Notes: generated by a model from the letters alone, not told the origin. Positions 25,476 through 35,008 are shown, counted from the first letter of the stretch. The stretch: 64,000 nt of DNA from Shewanella pneumatophori (GCF_023283895.1 NZ_JAKILB010000010.1:1-64000), one strand, 5' to 3'. Program-made: numbers and translations.

Positions 25476-26447
25476 ATGGCAAGGATCATGATTACAGGTG
25501 CCAGCGGGTTACTTGGCCGAGCTGTGGTAAAGCACTTAGCGCAACATACAGAGCATCAGATTATTGCCTGTGGCTATAGCCGAGCAGTAGCGGGGGGCTA
25601 TCAGTTAGATTTAACCCAAGCAGATATGGTTGCTGAGTTTGTCGAGCAGCATAAGCCTGATGTTATAGTGCACTGCGCAGCAGAGCGTCGCCCTGATATT
25701 TCAGAGCAAGATCCACAAGCGGCATTGGCGCTTAATGCTGGTGCAACGCGATCCTTGGCATTAGCCGCATCTGAACATCGAGCTTGGTTGCTGTATATCT
25801 CAACTGATTATGTGTTTGATGGTAAAGCGCCGCAATATACAGAAGTTGCTCAAACCAATCCGGTTAATTTTTATGGCGAGTCGAAGCTGCAGGGTGAGCA
25901 GATAGTGTTGGGCATCGACTCAAGTTTTGCCGTGTTACGTCTACCGATTTTATATGGTGATGTTGAGTTTTTAGAAGAGTCTGCAGTCACAGTATTGCTT
26001 AAGCACCTGTCGCCAGCAACAACCGTTGAAACCAACAGCCTGAAGCGCCGAGCTGAGCACATAGATAACTGGGCGATTAGAAGCCCTACCTCGACTGACG
26101 ATATTGCTAGCGCGATCACTAAAATGCTCGGTCTGCACTTAATGAGCCAAAAAGCTTTAACGGGCCGTTATCACTTCAGCGCAGGGCAAACTATGACTAA
26201 ATATCAAATGTTGCTGCAAATGGCTGAAATACTCAATGTTAGCCATAGCCATCTTATTGCTGTGACATCTGCCACAGATAGCGCTAAACGACCTAAGGAC
26301 TGTACCTTAAGCTGTGAGCGACTAGCGAGTTTAGGGATTAAAAGCGAGGTACCTTTTAGCTTAGGTATGCTTAATGTTTTACAGCACATGCCGCCAGCAC
26401 TGCTTGATGGTTTGAGTCGCCAAGCATTGCAAGAGCCAAAGCGCTAA
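25476..26447 (+). CDS. RmlD-like SDR / sugar-nucleotide reductase family protein
   Basis: 323 residues of the extended SDR type. The nucleotide-binding ITGASGLLGRAVVKHL starts at residue 5, VIVHCAAERRPD and LLYISTDYVFDG follow, and the YGESKLQGE segment holds the catalytic tyrosine and lysine. The motifs fit dTDP-4-dehydrorhamnose reductase and the MAT2B-like proteins derived from it. No rhamnose pathway gene (rmlA, B, C) is near, so the rhamnose role is doubtful. AAGGATAGGG before the ATG is a good ribosome site. The RegB-like kinase gene follows after 43 bases. Confidence 0.85.
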   Translation: MARIMITGASGLLGRAVVKHLAQHTEHQIIACGYSRAVAGGYQLDLTQADMVAEFVEQHKPDVIVHCAAERRPDISEQDPQAALALNAGATRSLALAASEHRAWLLYISTDYVFDGKAPQYTEVAQTNPVNFYGESKLQGEQIVLGIDSSFAVLRLPILYGDVEFLEESAVTVLLKHLSPATTVETNSLKRRAEHIDNWAIRSPTSTDDIASAITKMLGLHLMSQKALTGRYHFSAGQTMTKYQMLLQMAEILNVSHSHLIAVTSATDSAKRPKDCTLSCERLASLGIKSEVPFSLGMLNVLQHMPPALLDGLSRQALQEPKR

Positions 26448-26490
26448 CAGCCGAAATTACAAATAGAACAAAAATAAAGACCTAACCTCG

Positions 26491-27936
26491 ATGATTAACC
26501 TGCGATTTAAAAATTTATTGATCCGTAATCTTAGTGCCATTGATCAGCTCGCTCTACTTAGGTTTGCCGGATTACTGCTTAAAATTGGTTTAACCTTTTT
26601 TGCGGCAGACACCTTTGGCCTGTCGTTAAACAGTCCAGTTTTGTATTGGGGCATGAGCCTGGAAGCGCTTTATTTAGGCTTTACTTTTTGGCATCGCAGC
26701 GCCATTGCACGGCTCGATTCAGGGCTGTTTATTGTCTTATTCATCGATACGCTATTTTGGATCTCTTGGTTGTATTTTACCGGCGGGGCAACCAACGCTT
26801 TTATCTCTCTGTTATTGCTACCTATTGCCATCGCTGCGGTAGTGCTACCTAAGTGGGCACCATGGGTGCTGACCTTGTTATCAACCCTCGCCTATAGCTT
26901 TATGATTTTCTCGGTACCTGAAAGCCAGATGAAACATCATGGCATGGATATGAGCTCCCATTACTTGGGGATGTGGTTTAACTTTTTGATCTCATCTTTG
27001 GTGCTCACAACGAGTGTTGCCTATATCGCTCAGCGTATGCGTAAACAAGATGTTGAACTTGGATATATGCGAGAAGCGCAGCTACGGCAAGAGCGGTTAT
27101 TAGCCCTAGGTACGGCATCGGCGCAAATGGCTCACCAATTAGCGACACCACTTGCTAGTTTGCGCTTGTTGGTGGATGAGGCTGTTGAGGATGCGGTGAC
27201 TGAAACTGAAGTCTTACAAGAGATGGATACCGCGCTAGTCAGATGTGAGCAAACTTTGCAGTCACTGCGTCAGGCAACCGAATCGATTCGCCAGCAAAAG
27301 CAGGTTTCGCTTAGTGCTCAGCAATTACTGGCGATGATTAAAGAGCAAGTACTGCTGCTAATGCCCGAGATCAGCTTAGAGCTAAAGTTGGGGCATTCTA
27401 AGCAAAGTTGCACTATGCAAGGAAGTTCTGAGCAAGACTGCTCTGAACAAGATAGCGATGAGAAAGGCAACTCGATACAGAATAGCTCAGGCCAAAACAC
27501 GCAAGACCTAGACATGCTGATAAAAGCAGATGCGAGCTTATTGCCAGCATTACTAGCATTAATTGAAAATGCTGGAAGTGCCAGCTTGGCACACATCGGT
27601 GAATCGCGAGTCGTAGTATCTGCGCTAAGCATTAAAGGTAATTCTCGATTGTGTATTTCGGTTAAAGACTTTGGCGCTGGGATCCCTAAAGAGATGCAAT
27701 TGCAACTTGGACATAAACTTATTGAAAGTGAACATGGTATGGGCATGGCGTTATTACTCAGCAATGCCAGCTTTGAGCGACTCGGTGGACAACTGTTAAT
27801 TGGCCCGGCTAAAGAAGGCGGCACTGTAGCTGAAGTGTGTTTCCCCCTTTGTCGAGAAACAGCCATTCAAGCAAATAAGACTGAAGATATCGGCATGCAA
27901 CAAAAAAGCATTCAGGGCAAGGAGTCCCAAATATGA
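26491..27936 (+). CDS. RegB/PrrB-like membrane redox sensor histidine kinase
   Basis: 481 residues with about six membrane helices in the first 190. Between two of them is GGATNAF, the counterpart of the RegB quinone-site GGATNPF, with P changed to A. The H-box is AQMAHQLATPLASL with H215, compared with HELGTPL in RegB. A cysteine, C252 in LVRCEQTL, sits where RegB has its redox-active cysteine. A polar insert rich in S, Q and E with two cysteines (about residues 307-337) separates the dimerisation and ATPase domains and is unusual. The ATPase domain retains an asparagine box (LIENAGSA) and a short glycine box (EHGMGMALLL). It overlaps the response regulator gene by ATGA. Confidence 0.9.
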   Translation: MINLRFKNLLIRNLSAIDQLALLRFAGLLLKIGLTFFAADTFGLSLNSPVLYWGMSLEALYLGFTFWHRSAIARLDSGLFIVLFIDTLFWISWLYFTGGATNAFISLLLLPIAIAAVVLPKWAPWVLTLLSTLAYSFMIFSVPESQMKHHGMDMSSHYLGMWFNFLISSLVLTTSVAYIAQRMRKQDVELGYMREAQLRQERLLALGTASAQMAHQLATPLASLRLLVDEAVEDAVTETEVLQEMDTALVRCEQTLQSLRQATESIRQQKQVSLSAQQLLAMIKEQVLLLMPEISLELKLGHSKQSCTMQGSSEQDCSEQDSDEKGNSIQNSSGQNTQDLDMLIKADASLLPALLALIENAGSASLAHIGESRVVVSALSIKGNSRLCISVKDFGAGIPKEMQLQLGHKLIESEHGMGMALLLSNASFERLGGQLLIGPAKEGGTVAEVCFPLCRETAIQANKTEDIGMQQKSIQGKESQI

Positions 27937-28484
27937 CAGCTAAACTGCTAATCATTGAAGATGATACCGCTCTTGCAAGTGTATTGGTGCGGCGTATGAC
28001 TAAGCAGGGCTTTGAGTGCCAACAGTGTCATGATGCAACTCAAGGCTTATTGCTCGCAAGGCAGTTTAGACCAACCCATGTGCTGCTCGACATGAAGCTA
28101 GAGCAAGATAATGGCCTTAAATTAATTTCGCCGCTGAGGCAATTACTACCCAAGGTGGTGATGGTGCTACTGACTGGTTACGCCAGTATTGCCACTGCTG
28201 TTGAGGCTATTCGACTCGGCGCAGATAACTATCTAGCTAAACCGGTTGATACGCAAACACTGCTTAATGCTCTATCGGTTGCACCGTTAGAGACGGGGAT
28301 TGAACCATTAACCGAAGAGCCATTATCCCCTAAACGGTTAGAGTGGGAACATATTCAGCAAGTATTAACCGCAAACAATGGCAATATTTCAGCAACCGCT
28401 AGGCAGCTTGGTATGCATCGGCGCACGCTACAACGCAAATTACTAAAAAAGCCCACGGCGGATCACCGAGAACTGCAAGCTTAA
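27933..28484 (+). CDS. RegA/PrrA/ActR-like response regulator
   Basis: 183 residues: a receiver with phosphoacceptor D53 in VLLDMKLEQDNGL, the switch threonine in VVMVLLTGYASIATAVEAI and lysine in YLAKPVD. A linker and a Fis-type helix-turn-helix follow (NISATARQLGMHRRTLQRKL), almost the signature sequence of RegA/PrrA. It should act as the partner of the overlapping kinase, controlling redox-responsive energy metabolism genes. Start ATG overlaps the kinase stop. Confidence 0.92.
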   Translation: MTAKLLIIEDDTALASVLVRRMTKQGFECQQCHDATQGLLLARQFRPTHVLLDMKLEQDNGLKLISPLRQLLPKVVMVLLTGYASIATAVEAIRLGADNYLAKPVDTQTLLNALSVAPLETGIEPLTEEPLSPKRLEWEHIQQVLTANNGNISATARQLGMHRRTLQRKLLKKPTADHRELQA

Positions 28485-28618
28485 TTGCTGTTGTCGTCAT
28501 GAGGCTTAACCTTAATTAGTCTATTAGAGAATGATTTATTTAAGCCTAGGGGAAAATATCAGGTTGCGGGTTTATACTGGATGAATGGCATTGTTAGATA
28601 GAAGGTGTGCTATTCATT

Positions 28619-29596
28619 ATGAAAAACAACGCGGCCCTAGCAACCGATGTGTTTTTACTCGACAACCCCAGTGACTTGATCTCTATCGACAAGTGGCAAA
28701 AAACAGTGAATCTATTAGCCGAGCTGTTTGATGCGCCAGCGGGTTTTTTGGTGCAATTCACCGACAAAGGTTTTCAAGTCACCATTTCAAGTGAGCAAGA
28801 GTCTAACCCTTATTCTGCTGGGGTTATTATTGAGCCAGAAGTAAACCTCTTTTGCCGAAAAGTTGTAGAAACTGGGCAGATGCTGTATGTCGATAATGCT
28901 GCTATTGATCCTTGTTGGGACACTAACCCTGAAGTAAGCGATGATGGTTTTCGCTCCTACTTAGGAGTGCCTGTTTTTTGGCCATGTGGCACGGCGTTTG
29001 GCACTTTTTGTGTTATGGATTACCGAGAAACAGCTTACAAACATACCTTTATAGAACTTATTGCTCAGCTGAAAGAGATACTTGAGTCAGACTTGGCTTT
29101 GATCGGCAGTTATGCGCAGTTGCAGCAACTGGCGATTACCGATCCACTTTGTTCGGTCAATAATCGGCGTGGGTTTGATATTTTAGCGGAGCAGCGTATC
29201 AAGCTGGCAAAGCGTAATAACAGTCTACTTAGTTTGCTGTATTTAGATATTGACCGTTTTAAGGTGATAAACGATAAGTATGGCCACGGCGTTGGCGATG
29301 CAGTGCTGCAACAAGTGGCACAATTGCTGACTCGTACATTGAGAGAAACGGATGTGGTGGGGCGTTTAGGTGGCGATGAGTTTGTTGCCCTGGTGGCGTT
29401 AGAAGATAAGTCAGAGCTAACCACAATTAAGCATCGACTCATTAGTGCTTTTGAGACGAGCTTTAGCGAGACATCATTGCCGAAATTTACCGTATCTATT
29501 GGCTGTACGTTTGTGAGTGAGCAGGCAGTGCTTGCTGAGTTAATCGATACTGCTGATCAAGACATGCTGCAGAAAAAACAAGCATTGGCGAGCTAG
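28619..29596 (+). CDS. GAF-GGDEF diguanylate cyclase
   Basis: About 325 residues. An N-terminal GAF domain (about 20-160, with YLGVPVFWPCGTAFGTFCVMD typical of the fold) is joined to a GGDEF domain (about 170-325). The active site GRLGGDEFVAL is intact, and the inhibitory I-site RETD lies five residues before GGDEF, so an active, feedback-controlled cyclic di-GMP synthase is expected. No membrane segment is present. ATG 28619 is assumed; a GTG at 28607 directly after AAGG is possible but too close. It is followed by the terminator at 29640-29679. Confidence 0.9.
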   Translation: MKNNAALATDVFLLDNPSDLISIDKWQKTVNLLAELFDAPAGFLVQFTDKGFQVTISSEQESNPYSAGVIIEPEVNLFCRKVVETGQMLYVDNAAIDPCWDTNPEVSDDGFRSYLGVPVFWPCGTAFGTFCVMDYRETAYKHTFIELIAQLKEILESDLALIGSYAQLQQLAITDPLCSVNNRRGFDILAEQRIKLAKRNNSLLSLLYLDIDRFKVINDKYGHGVGDAVLQQVAQLLTRTLRETDVVGRLGGDEFVALVALEDKSELTTIKHRLISAFETSFSETSLPKFTVSIGCTFVSEQAVLAELIDTADQDMLQKKQALAS

Positions 29597-29639
29597 AAGG
29601 CACTTGTAGCTAGTTTACTAGCATGATTAAAACGAGAGC

Positions 29640-29679
29640 AGCACAAGGCTAAAGTAACCTTGTGCTGTTTTGTTTTTTT
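29640..29679 (+). terminator. Terminator of the diguanylate cyclase gene
   Basis: The stem AGCACAAGG (29640-29648) and CCTTGTGCT (29658-29666) is followed by a T-rich tail reaching 29679. It sits between the convergent cyclase and transporter genes. Confidence 0.85.
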
Positions 29680-30826
29680 AAGACTTCAAATCAGCATAGA
29701 TATGCCATTGGCGACGTCCCATTTCTAGTACAATCCCCGTGGCTAAACCCGCTGCAGTGTTTACTAATAAACAGATTGCAGCTGTCGCTAAAATCACAAA
29801 AATACAGAAGGGTTTACCGTCGATAAAGCGTTTTGACCAAGCCAGTTGCGTCCCCGCAATGGCAAGTAAACTACCCAATACTGCCAGCGGAATAAGCGAT
29901 AGAACACCTGCAATGCCTTGCCCCCAAAATAGAGCTATGAGTAAGCAAGTCGTGCCAAAAATAGTCGGTGCTAACCAAGTGCGCGCGCCAAAGTGATGTT
30001 GCACAGCTAGACCGCCTGCACCGTGACACATAGCCGTGGCACCAAAAGGAGCTAATAATAAATTAGCCCAGCCAGAGCTGGTGGCAAAACGCTTAGGTGC
30101 AAATGCCTCATTACCATCTTCAGGGAATTTCTCTTTCGCCATGGCAGAGGTGGCAATAACCGCATTGGTTAGGGTTAGTGCAAGTTGAGGGAGAACCAAT
30201 AAGCCTGCAGCCGAGGTCCACTCATCCATGCTTGGCCAGATAAATTGCCACTGGGAATATACCGATAAGTCAAAGCTCGGCGCATTACCACTGCTAAGCT
30301 GCCACACAATACCGAGTGTGAGTACCAGCGGCATAGCCAGGTAGCGCATAGGTAAAAATTGACTACCAAATAATGCGACAAAAGCAACCACACCAACAAG
30401 CCACGTCTGGCTCATCATCTGGCTACCCATCCAGATTAGCTGCAAACCTATCGCTAATTGAATACCGATACTAATGGCTGGAGACAGCTGTTTTGCCATC
30501 CAAGTGATTGCACCGCTGTAAGCAAGGACTAATAGAATCAGCCCCATTAACATACCGCTAGCTTGAAGCATTCCAGGCGTTAGCCCTTGGGCAATAACTA
30601 GAGCGGTAATGACCTTCATCGGCTGCACTGGAATCGGGCGTCGATAAAAGTAAGCGGTAAATAGCGCAAATAGCCCAAAGCCTACAAATATCCCTTGGGG
30701 GGAGAAATGATTAAGGGCGATTAGACCTAACGCGAGGGGGAGAAAAGTACCTAAATCGGCAAAAGCGCCGCTAAACTCTCCTGAATACTGGTTAACACTA
30801 TCAAATTTATTGGTCTTACATCTCAT
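29678..30826 (-). CDS. MOT1-type putative sulfate/molybdate transporter
   Basis: 382 residues with about ten hydrophobic segments. The two family motifs are clear: near the N-terminus GEFSGAFADLGTFLPLALGL, then YYRRPIPVQPMKVITALVIA-like sequence (here YFYRRPIPVQPMK), and in the second half FGATAMCHGAGGLAVQHHFG. These fit the MOT1 branch of the SulP-related carriers, which move molybdate or sulfate. It is a lone gene convergent with the diguanylate cyclase. Substrate assignment is from family knowledge only. Confidence 0.87.
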   Translation of the reverse strand: MRCKTNKFDSVNQYSGEFSGAFADLGTFLPLALGLIALNHFSPQGIFVGFGLFALFTAYFYRRPIPVQPMKVITALVIAQGLTPGMLQASGMLMGLILLVLAYSGAITWMAKQLSPAISIGIQLAIGLQLIWMGSQMMSQTWLVGVVAFVALFGSQFLPMRYLAMPLVLTLGIVWQLSSGNAPSFDLSVYSQWQFIWPSMDEWTSAAGLLVLPQLALTLTNAVIATSAMAKEKFPEDGNEAFAPKRFATSSGWANLLLAPFGATAMCHGAGGLAVQHHFGARTWLAPTIFGTTCLLIALFWGQGIAGVLSLIPLAVLGSLLAIAGTQLAWSKRFIDGKPFCIFVILATAAICLLVNTAAGLATGIVLEMGRRQWHIYADLKS

Positions 30827-31029
30827 ATAGCTTGCCGTAGGAAAAGAACGCTATAGGTATCGCAAGATTGATGCCAGATTTTAAAAGGAATATTGGGAGC
30901 AAAATGCTGTTAAGGCGGCAATAGTCCAACCGAGTTGAGACAAGTTGGCTCTTGCTTTTATTTTAAATGGTCAATTGGTCTAATATTCGTGACCACTTAA
31001 TTTGGTTTTGAAGTTATTTAGGATGAATA

Positions 31030-31063
31030 AAAAAGCCTAAATCGGTTAAGTTTTAGGCTTTTT
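31030..31063 (-). terminator. Terminator of the SDR gene at 31122
   Basis: The 12-bp stem AAAAAGCCTAAA (31030-31041) and TTTAGGCTTTTT (31052-31063) has a 10-base loop and is flanked by T runs when read leftward. It lies 59 bases past the SDR stop. Confidence 0.85.
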
Positions 31064-31121
31064 AATTGTTTGATTTAATTAAATATTGCTTGTTACCAAA
31101 GTTTAATTAGTGCAGTGACAT

Positions 31122-31841
31122 TTACGGCTGCTGGCGTGTAGGTGCTAATACGATTTCACGTACACATACATTTTGTGGCTGCTCGAATGCAAACACTGCA
31201 GCATCAGCTACGGCTGTTGGCTCGATTACGCCGCCCATGAATTCTTTCCACTCATTGTAACCCGCTTTGATTTCTTCATTTGTCGTGTGACTAAGCAGAG
31301 CAGTTTCAACGGCACCAGGCGCAATTGTTACCATGCGTACATCGTCCATTGCCACTTCTTCACGAATGTTTTCAGTCAATGCGTGTACCGCAAATTTAGT
31401 TGCACAATAAGCGGCGTGATTCGGGAATGTCTTGCGGCCTGCAATTGAGCTTACGTTGATGATAGTGCCTGTTTTACGGGCTTTCATGTCAGCTAGAACC
31501 GCGTGAATACCGTTTAATACGCCCATCACGTTGATGTTAAGCATGCGGCTCCATTCAGCAGGATCTTGCACATCTGCTGCGCCAAGTAGCATTACGCCAG
31601 CATTGTTGATTAGGCAGCCTACAGGGCCAAACTTTGCTTCAGCTTCAGCAATTGCCGCTTTCATCGCTTCTGCGTCTGTCACATCAACACTAATCGCTAG
31701 GCTGTTTTCTAAACCTAGTGCTTGCATTGGCTCAACACGGCGAGCTAATAAAAGTAGTGGGTGACCTTTAGCGCTGAATGCTTGAGCCATGGCTGCGCCA
31801 ATACCAGAAGATGCGCCTGTAATAACGATTAATTGTTTCAT
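31122..31841 (-). CDS. SDR family NAD(P)-dependent oxidoreductase, divergent from LysR gene
   Basis: 239 residues of a classical short-chain dehydrogenase: ITGASSGIGAAMA at the N-terminus, NNAGVMLLG after strand 4, the catalytic serine in INVSSIAGRKTF and the YCATK motif, then IAPGAVETALL. It fits the clavaldehyde/serine-3-dehydrogenase-like group of NADP-dependent SDRs; the substrate is unknown. The divergent LysR gene 148 bases away probably controls it, a very common pairing. Confidence 0.9.
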   Translation of the reverse strand: MKQLIVITGASSGIGAAMAQAFSAKGHPLLLLARRVEPMQALGLENSLAISVDVTDAEAMKAAIAEAEAKFGPVGCLINNAGVMLLGAADVQDPAEWSRMLNINVMGVLNGIHAVLADMKARKTGTIINVSSIAGRKTFPNHAAYCATKFAVHALTENIREEVAMDDVRMVTIAPGAVETALLSHTTNEEIKAGYNEWKEFMGGVIEPTAVADAAVFAFEQPQNVCVREIVLAPTRQQP

Positions 31842-31894
31842 ATCAGCCTCAATAAAAAAGGGGGTCTTGGTGAATTGCGAGTATTTTATCTAAC

Positions 31895-31917
31895 AGATTA
31901 TTGTTGATATATAATCT
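31895..31917. promoter_or_regulatory. Candidate LysR-type operator between SDR and LysR genes
   Basis: The inverted repeat AGATTAT (31895-31901) and ATAATCT (31911-31917) with a 9-base AT-rich centre is the only clear dyad in the divergent promoter region. The dyad and position suit a LysR-type binding site; this is by eye only. Confidence 0.45.
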
Positions 31918-31989
31918 ATAGAGAATAAGATTGTTTACATATGGCTCCTAATTGAGTCACTTAATTGCAATGGAGTTTGGTTGCTACTT

Positions 31990-32904
31990 ATGTACCAAGA
32001 TCTAAATTTAGCAGATGTGCGCGCCTTTACCGTAATTGCGGAAAAAGGCAGTTTCACTGTTGCTGCAGAGAAGCTAGGTTGTTCTCGCTCACACTTATCA
32101 AAACAGTTAACTCAGCTAGAGCGTTATCTAGGGGTGACTTTAATTACGCGCACCACTCGAGCGCAGCGTTTAACCGAGCAGGGCAAGTTCTTCTATGAAC
32201 GCTGCCAACATGCGTTAGATGTGATGGAGCAAGCGGTGGCTAAAACCGTTGATGATGCTCATAACTTACAGGGCAAGATTAATATCAACTGTGTTGGTGG
32301 CTATATCGGTGAGGAGATAGTCAATCAGCTGGTAAATGACTTTATGAGTCAGCATCCCAATATTCAGATCCATCTGGATTTTAGTAGCCAACGGGTGGAT
32401 CTTGTTTTAGATGAGTTTGATTTGGTGTTTCGCATGGGCGAGCTTGAAGATTCAGGCTTAGTGGCAAGAAAGCTGATGGATATTGCTAATTGCACTTTGA
32501 CTTCACCGGACTATATCGTCAAGCGTGGTCGGCCGCTGCACCCAAAAGATCTAAAAAATCATTCCTGTATTACCGGTTCGGTATATCACTGGAATTATCA
32601 TCGCGTTGCCAATAAAAGTGAAAAAACTGAAATTACTATTGCTGGGTCGTTTTTATGTAAAAACGGTAGGGTAATGAAAAGTAGTGCACTGGCGGGAAAC
32701 GGGATTGTACGTTTGCCTGAAATCTATTGCAGCGCAGAGCTCAATAGCGGTGCGTTGGTGCATGTTTTTGACGAGTGGACTATATCTGATACGCCTCTTT
32801 ATTTGCTTTATAGCAAAGATCAATTTCAGCCTGCAAGGTTGAGACAATTTATCGAATTTACCACCAAAAACTTTATGCAGTATGTGGAGCTACCTGAGGT
32901 TTAA
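31990..32904 (+). CDS. LysR family transcriptional regulator
   Basis: About 304 residues. The winged helix-turn-helix occupies the first 60 (ADVRAFTVIAEKGSFTVAAE, then LGCSRSHLSKQLTQLERYLG), and the effector-binding domain follows (about 90-300, beginning with GKININCVGGYIGEEIVNQL). It belongs by eye to the AaeR/CrgA-like subgroup common in proteobacteria. The start may be ATG 31990 or TTG 31981, which has GGAG five bases upstream. It is divergent from the SDR gene, its likely target. Confidence 0.9.
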   Translation: MYQDLNLADVRAFTVIAEKGSFTVAAEKLGCSRSHLSKQLTQLERYLGVTLITRTTRAQRLTEQGKFFYERCQHALDVMEQAVAKTVDDAHNLQGKININCVGGYIGEEIVNQLVNDFMSQHPNIQIHLDFSSQRVDLVLDEFDLVFRMGELEDSGLVARKLMDIANCTLTSPDYIVKRGRPLHPKDLKNHSCITGSVYHWNYHRVANKSEKTEITIAGSFLCKNGRVMKSSALAGNGIVRLPEIYCSAELNSGALVHVFDEWTISDTPLYLLYSKDQFQPARLRQFIEFTTKNFMQYVELPEV

Positions 32905-33081
32905 CTGATGAGCTCTTTATTGCCTAACAGGCTTATGAGTAATTGTTTTATATAAAGTGATGATTTGTCCTCCTGACCTGCAAATTTTGTCTTAGAATAT
33001 TCTTAGAACAAAAAATAACCTTTTTTCGGTTTGAGCCGTATTGCTGCTTAAAGTGTTAGGGATATAAAAAGGGTGGAATGG

Positions 33082-34275
33082 ATGAAACGACAGATAATCG
33101 CTCTGGCTTGTGTCTTACTGCCTTGTTTTACTGCTTTTGCAGGACAAGGCTATTTTGAGGCTAGAAGTGACTCTATGGGAGGAGCTGCGGTTGCAGGTTC
33201 AAACAAAGAGGGCGCGGCGTTTGTTAATCCTGCCTTATTAGCGGTTAATGCTCATAAAAATAACGATGTGGTTTTGTTGTTGCCTGCATTAGGCGTCGAC
33301 ATGGCTGATAGTGACGACATGATCGATAAGTTTGATTCGCTTAGCTATGCCTATGATGGACTGGTAAATGCTATTGATGTGGGGGATCCCATAGCGATAG
33401 ATGCGTTTCGTGATGATTTAGTCAATGATTTAGATTCTCTCAAAGGCAACTCTGCCTACGCCAGTGCTGGGTTAGGCTTTAGCGTCGCTATCCCTTATCA
33501 ATCGATGCCGATGGCTATCTTTTATAAAAGTTATCTTGATGCCGTCGGTATTGCTGACATTGCTCAGTCAGATATTGATACGCTCAATACGTTAGATCCT
33601 AATAATCCCCCCGAAGTGACAGACTTAAACTCCGAAGGCAAAGTCGTCGCTGGCGCAGTATCGGACTTTGGTGTCGCCCTTAGCTTTCCGCTGTCTATTG
33701 TGAATATGCCGATTGCTGTGGGGATATCGCCTAAGTTGCAACGTATCGATACTTATAACTATACGGCTAATGCTAATAACTTTGATGCTAGCGATTTTGA
33801 CGATGCCAAGTACCGAAATGATGAAACTCAATTTAACCTTGATATTGGCGTGGCGATGCAACCAACAGAAGGCTTAACTCTTGGCTTGTCGGCTAGAAAT
33901 TTGATTAGCCATAGTGTGGACACCGTAGAAATCGATGGGCGTAAATTTACCTACAGAGTTGAGCCCTTGGTCACGGCGGGAGCGGCCTATGACTGGAACC
34001 GCTTGTCTCTGACTACTGATATTGATTTAATCGAAAATAATAAGTTTGAGCAGCTTGATGGCACTCAATATTGGCGAGTTGGTGGTGAGGTAAAGGCATT
34101 TGATTGGATGTCGCTGAGACTTGGATATCGCCACGACATGAAAGATTCTACTGCTAATATTTATTCTCTTGGCTCTGGCTTTGCTTTTGGTGAGTCGTTT
34201 TTCTTGGACTTTACCGGAATGTTTGGTGACGATAATGCGATAGGAGGCGTTTTGCAAACCTCCTACCGTTTCTAA
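33082..34275 (+). CDS. TraF-like outer-membrane beta-barrel protein
   Basis: About 397 residues. A signal peptide (to about residue 22, ending PCFTAFAG) leads into YFEARSDSMGGAAVAGSNKEGAAFVNPALL, which resembles the start of FadL/PorV-type barrels. The rest is beta-strand rich with aromatic ends, and the protein terminates in LQTSYRF, the terminal-phenylalanine signal for outer-membrane barrels. The database label is often conjugal transfer protein TraF, but no transfer gene is near and the link to conjugation is doubtful. AAAAGGG precedes ATG 33082. Function unknown. Confidence 0.8.
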   Translation: MKRQIIALACVLLPCFTAFAGQGYFEARSDSMGGAAVAGSNKEGAAFVNPALLAVNAHKNNDVVLLLPALGVDMADSDDMIDKFDSLSYAYDGLVNAIDVGDPIAIDAFRDDLVNDLDSLKGNSAYASAGLGFSVAIPYQSMPMAIFYKSYLDAVGIADIAQSDIDTLNTLDPNNPPEVTDLNSEGKVVAGAVSDFGVALSFPLSIVNMPIAVGISPKLQRIDTYNYTANANNFDASDFDDAKYRNDETQFNLDIGVAMQPTEGLTLGLSARNLISHSVDTVEIDGRKFTYRVEPLVTAGAAYDWNRLSLTTDIDLIENNKFEQLDGTQYWRVGGEVKAFDWMSLRLGYRHDMKDSTANIYSLGSGFAFGESFFLDFTGMFGDDNAIGGVLQTSYRF

Positions 34276-34276
34276 T

Positions 34277-35008
34277 CTAGCCGAGTAATTCGTAAGTCGA
34301 TTTAACCGTCAGGATAAGTGCGCTTAGGGCACATAATGCTAGCGTGATAGCTCTAGTTTTTTGTTTGTCGACTCGGCCAACTAAGCGCCCCGCAACCAGA
34401 TAACCTAATACTACAGCTGGTAGCAGCATCAGTGAGGTATAAAAGTGCTGCAAGGTCAGTAGCCCCGCAAAACCTAAAATGATTAGTGCTATCATCGAGC
34501 TGAAAATGAAAAAGGCCGATAACGCTGCGCGGAACTGACTGGCATCTTTACCTGACAGCAAAATGGCTAAAGGCGGACCACCAATAGCAGCAATATTGCC
34601 AAATACCCCTGATAACACTCCCGCGATAAATAAGCTTAAGCGATTCACCGGAATGCTGAATTTCATCAGGCTTAAACCAACCGCTAGTGCAACAATCCCT
34701 GCAATGGCTAATCCTAAAATTGGTTGCGGTGCTATAAGAATTAAGGTTGCGCCTAAGATCCCTCCAGGAATGCGGCCTAATAGTGCATATTGAAGCCCGT
34801 TAAACTCTAATTGGCCGCGTTCTCTAAAAAGTGTCAGCAGGGCAATTGAAAACCCCATCATGATAACGGGCGCTGGCACTAAGCTAGGATCCACAATATA
34901 TAACAAAGGGCTAGCAACAACGGCCAAGCCAAAACCAATTAAGCTTTGGGTTAATGCGCCACAAAAAATAATCAGTGACGCCAGCAGTAGGGTAATCGGA
35001 TTTATCAT
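34277..35008 (-). CDS. TauE/SafE (TSUP) family membrane exporter
   Basis: 243 residues with about eight membrane helices. The N-terminal half has FCGALTQSLIGFGLAVVASP and the second half has GVLSGVFGNIAAIGGPPLAI, the paired repeats of the TSUP family. Members carry sulfite, sulfoacetate or related small anions, but the substrate cannot be told here. It ends 1 base after the convergent barrel gene, and metJ lies upstream on the same strand behind a strong hairpin. Confidence 0.88.
   Translation of the reverse strand: MINPITLLLASLIIFCGALTQSLIGFGLAVVASPLLYIVDPSLVPAPVIMMGFSIALLTLFRERGQLEFNGLQYALLGRIPGGILGATLILIAPQPILGLAIAGIVALAVGLSLMKFSIPVNRLSLFIAGVLSGVFGNIAAIGGPPLAILLSGKDASQFRAALSAFFIFSSMIALIILGFAGLLTLQHFYTSLMLLPAVVLGYLVAGRLVGRVDKQKTRAITLALCALSALILTVKSTYELLG

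Noticed and set aside
33082..34275. Evidence of a conjugative element from the TraF-like protein
   Set aside because: The protein is an outer-membrane barrel of a family that is labelled TraF but is chromosomal in this group. No other transfer gene, integrase or att-like repeat is near.
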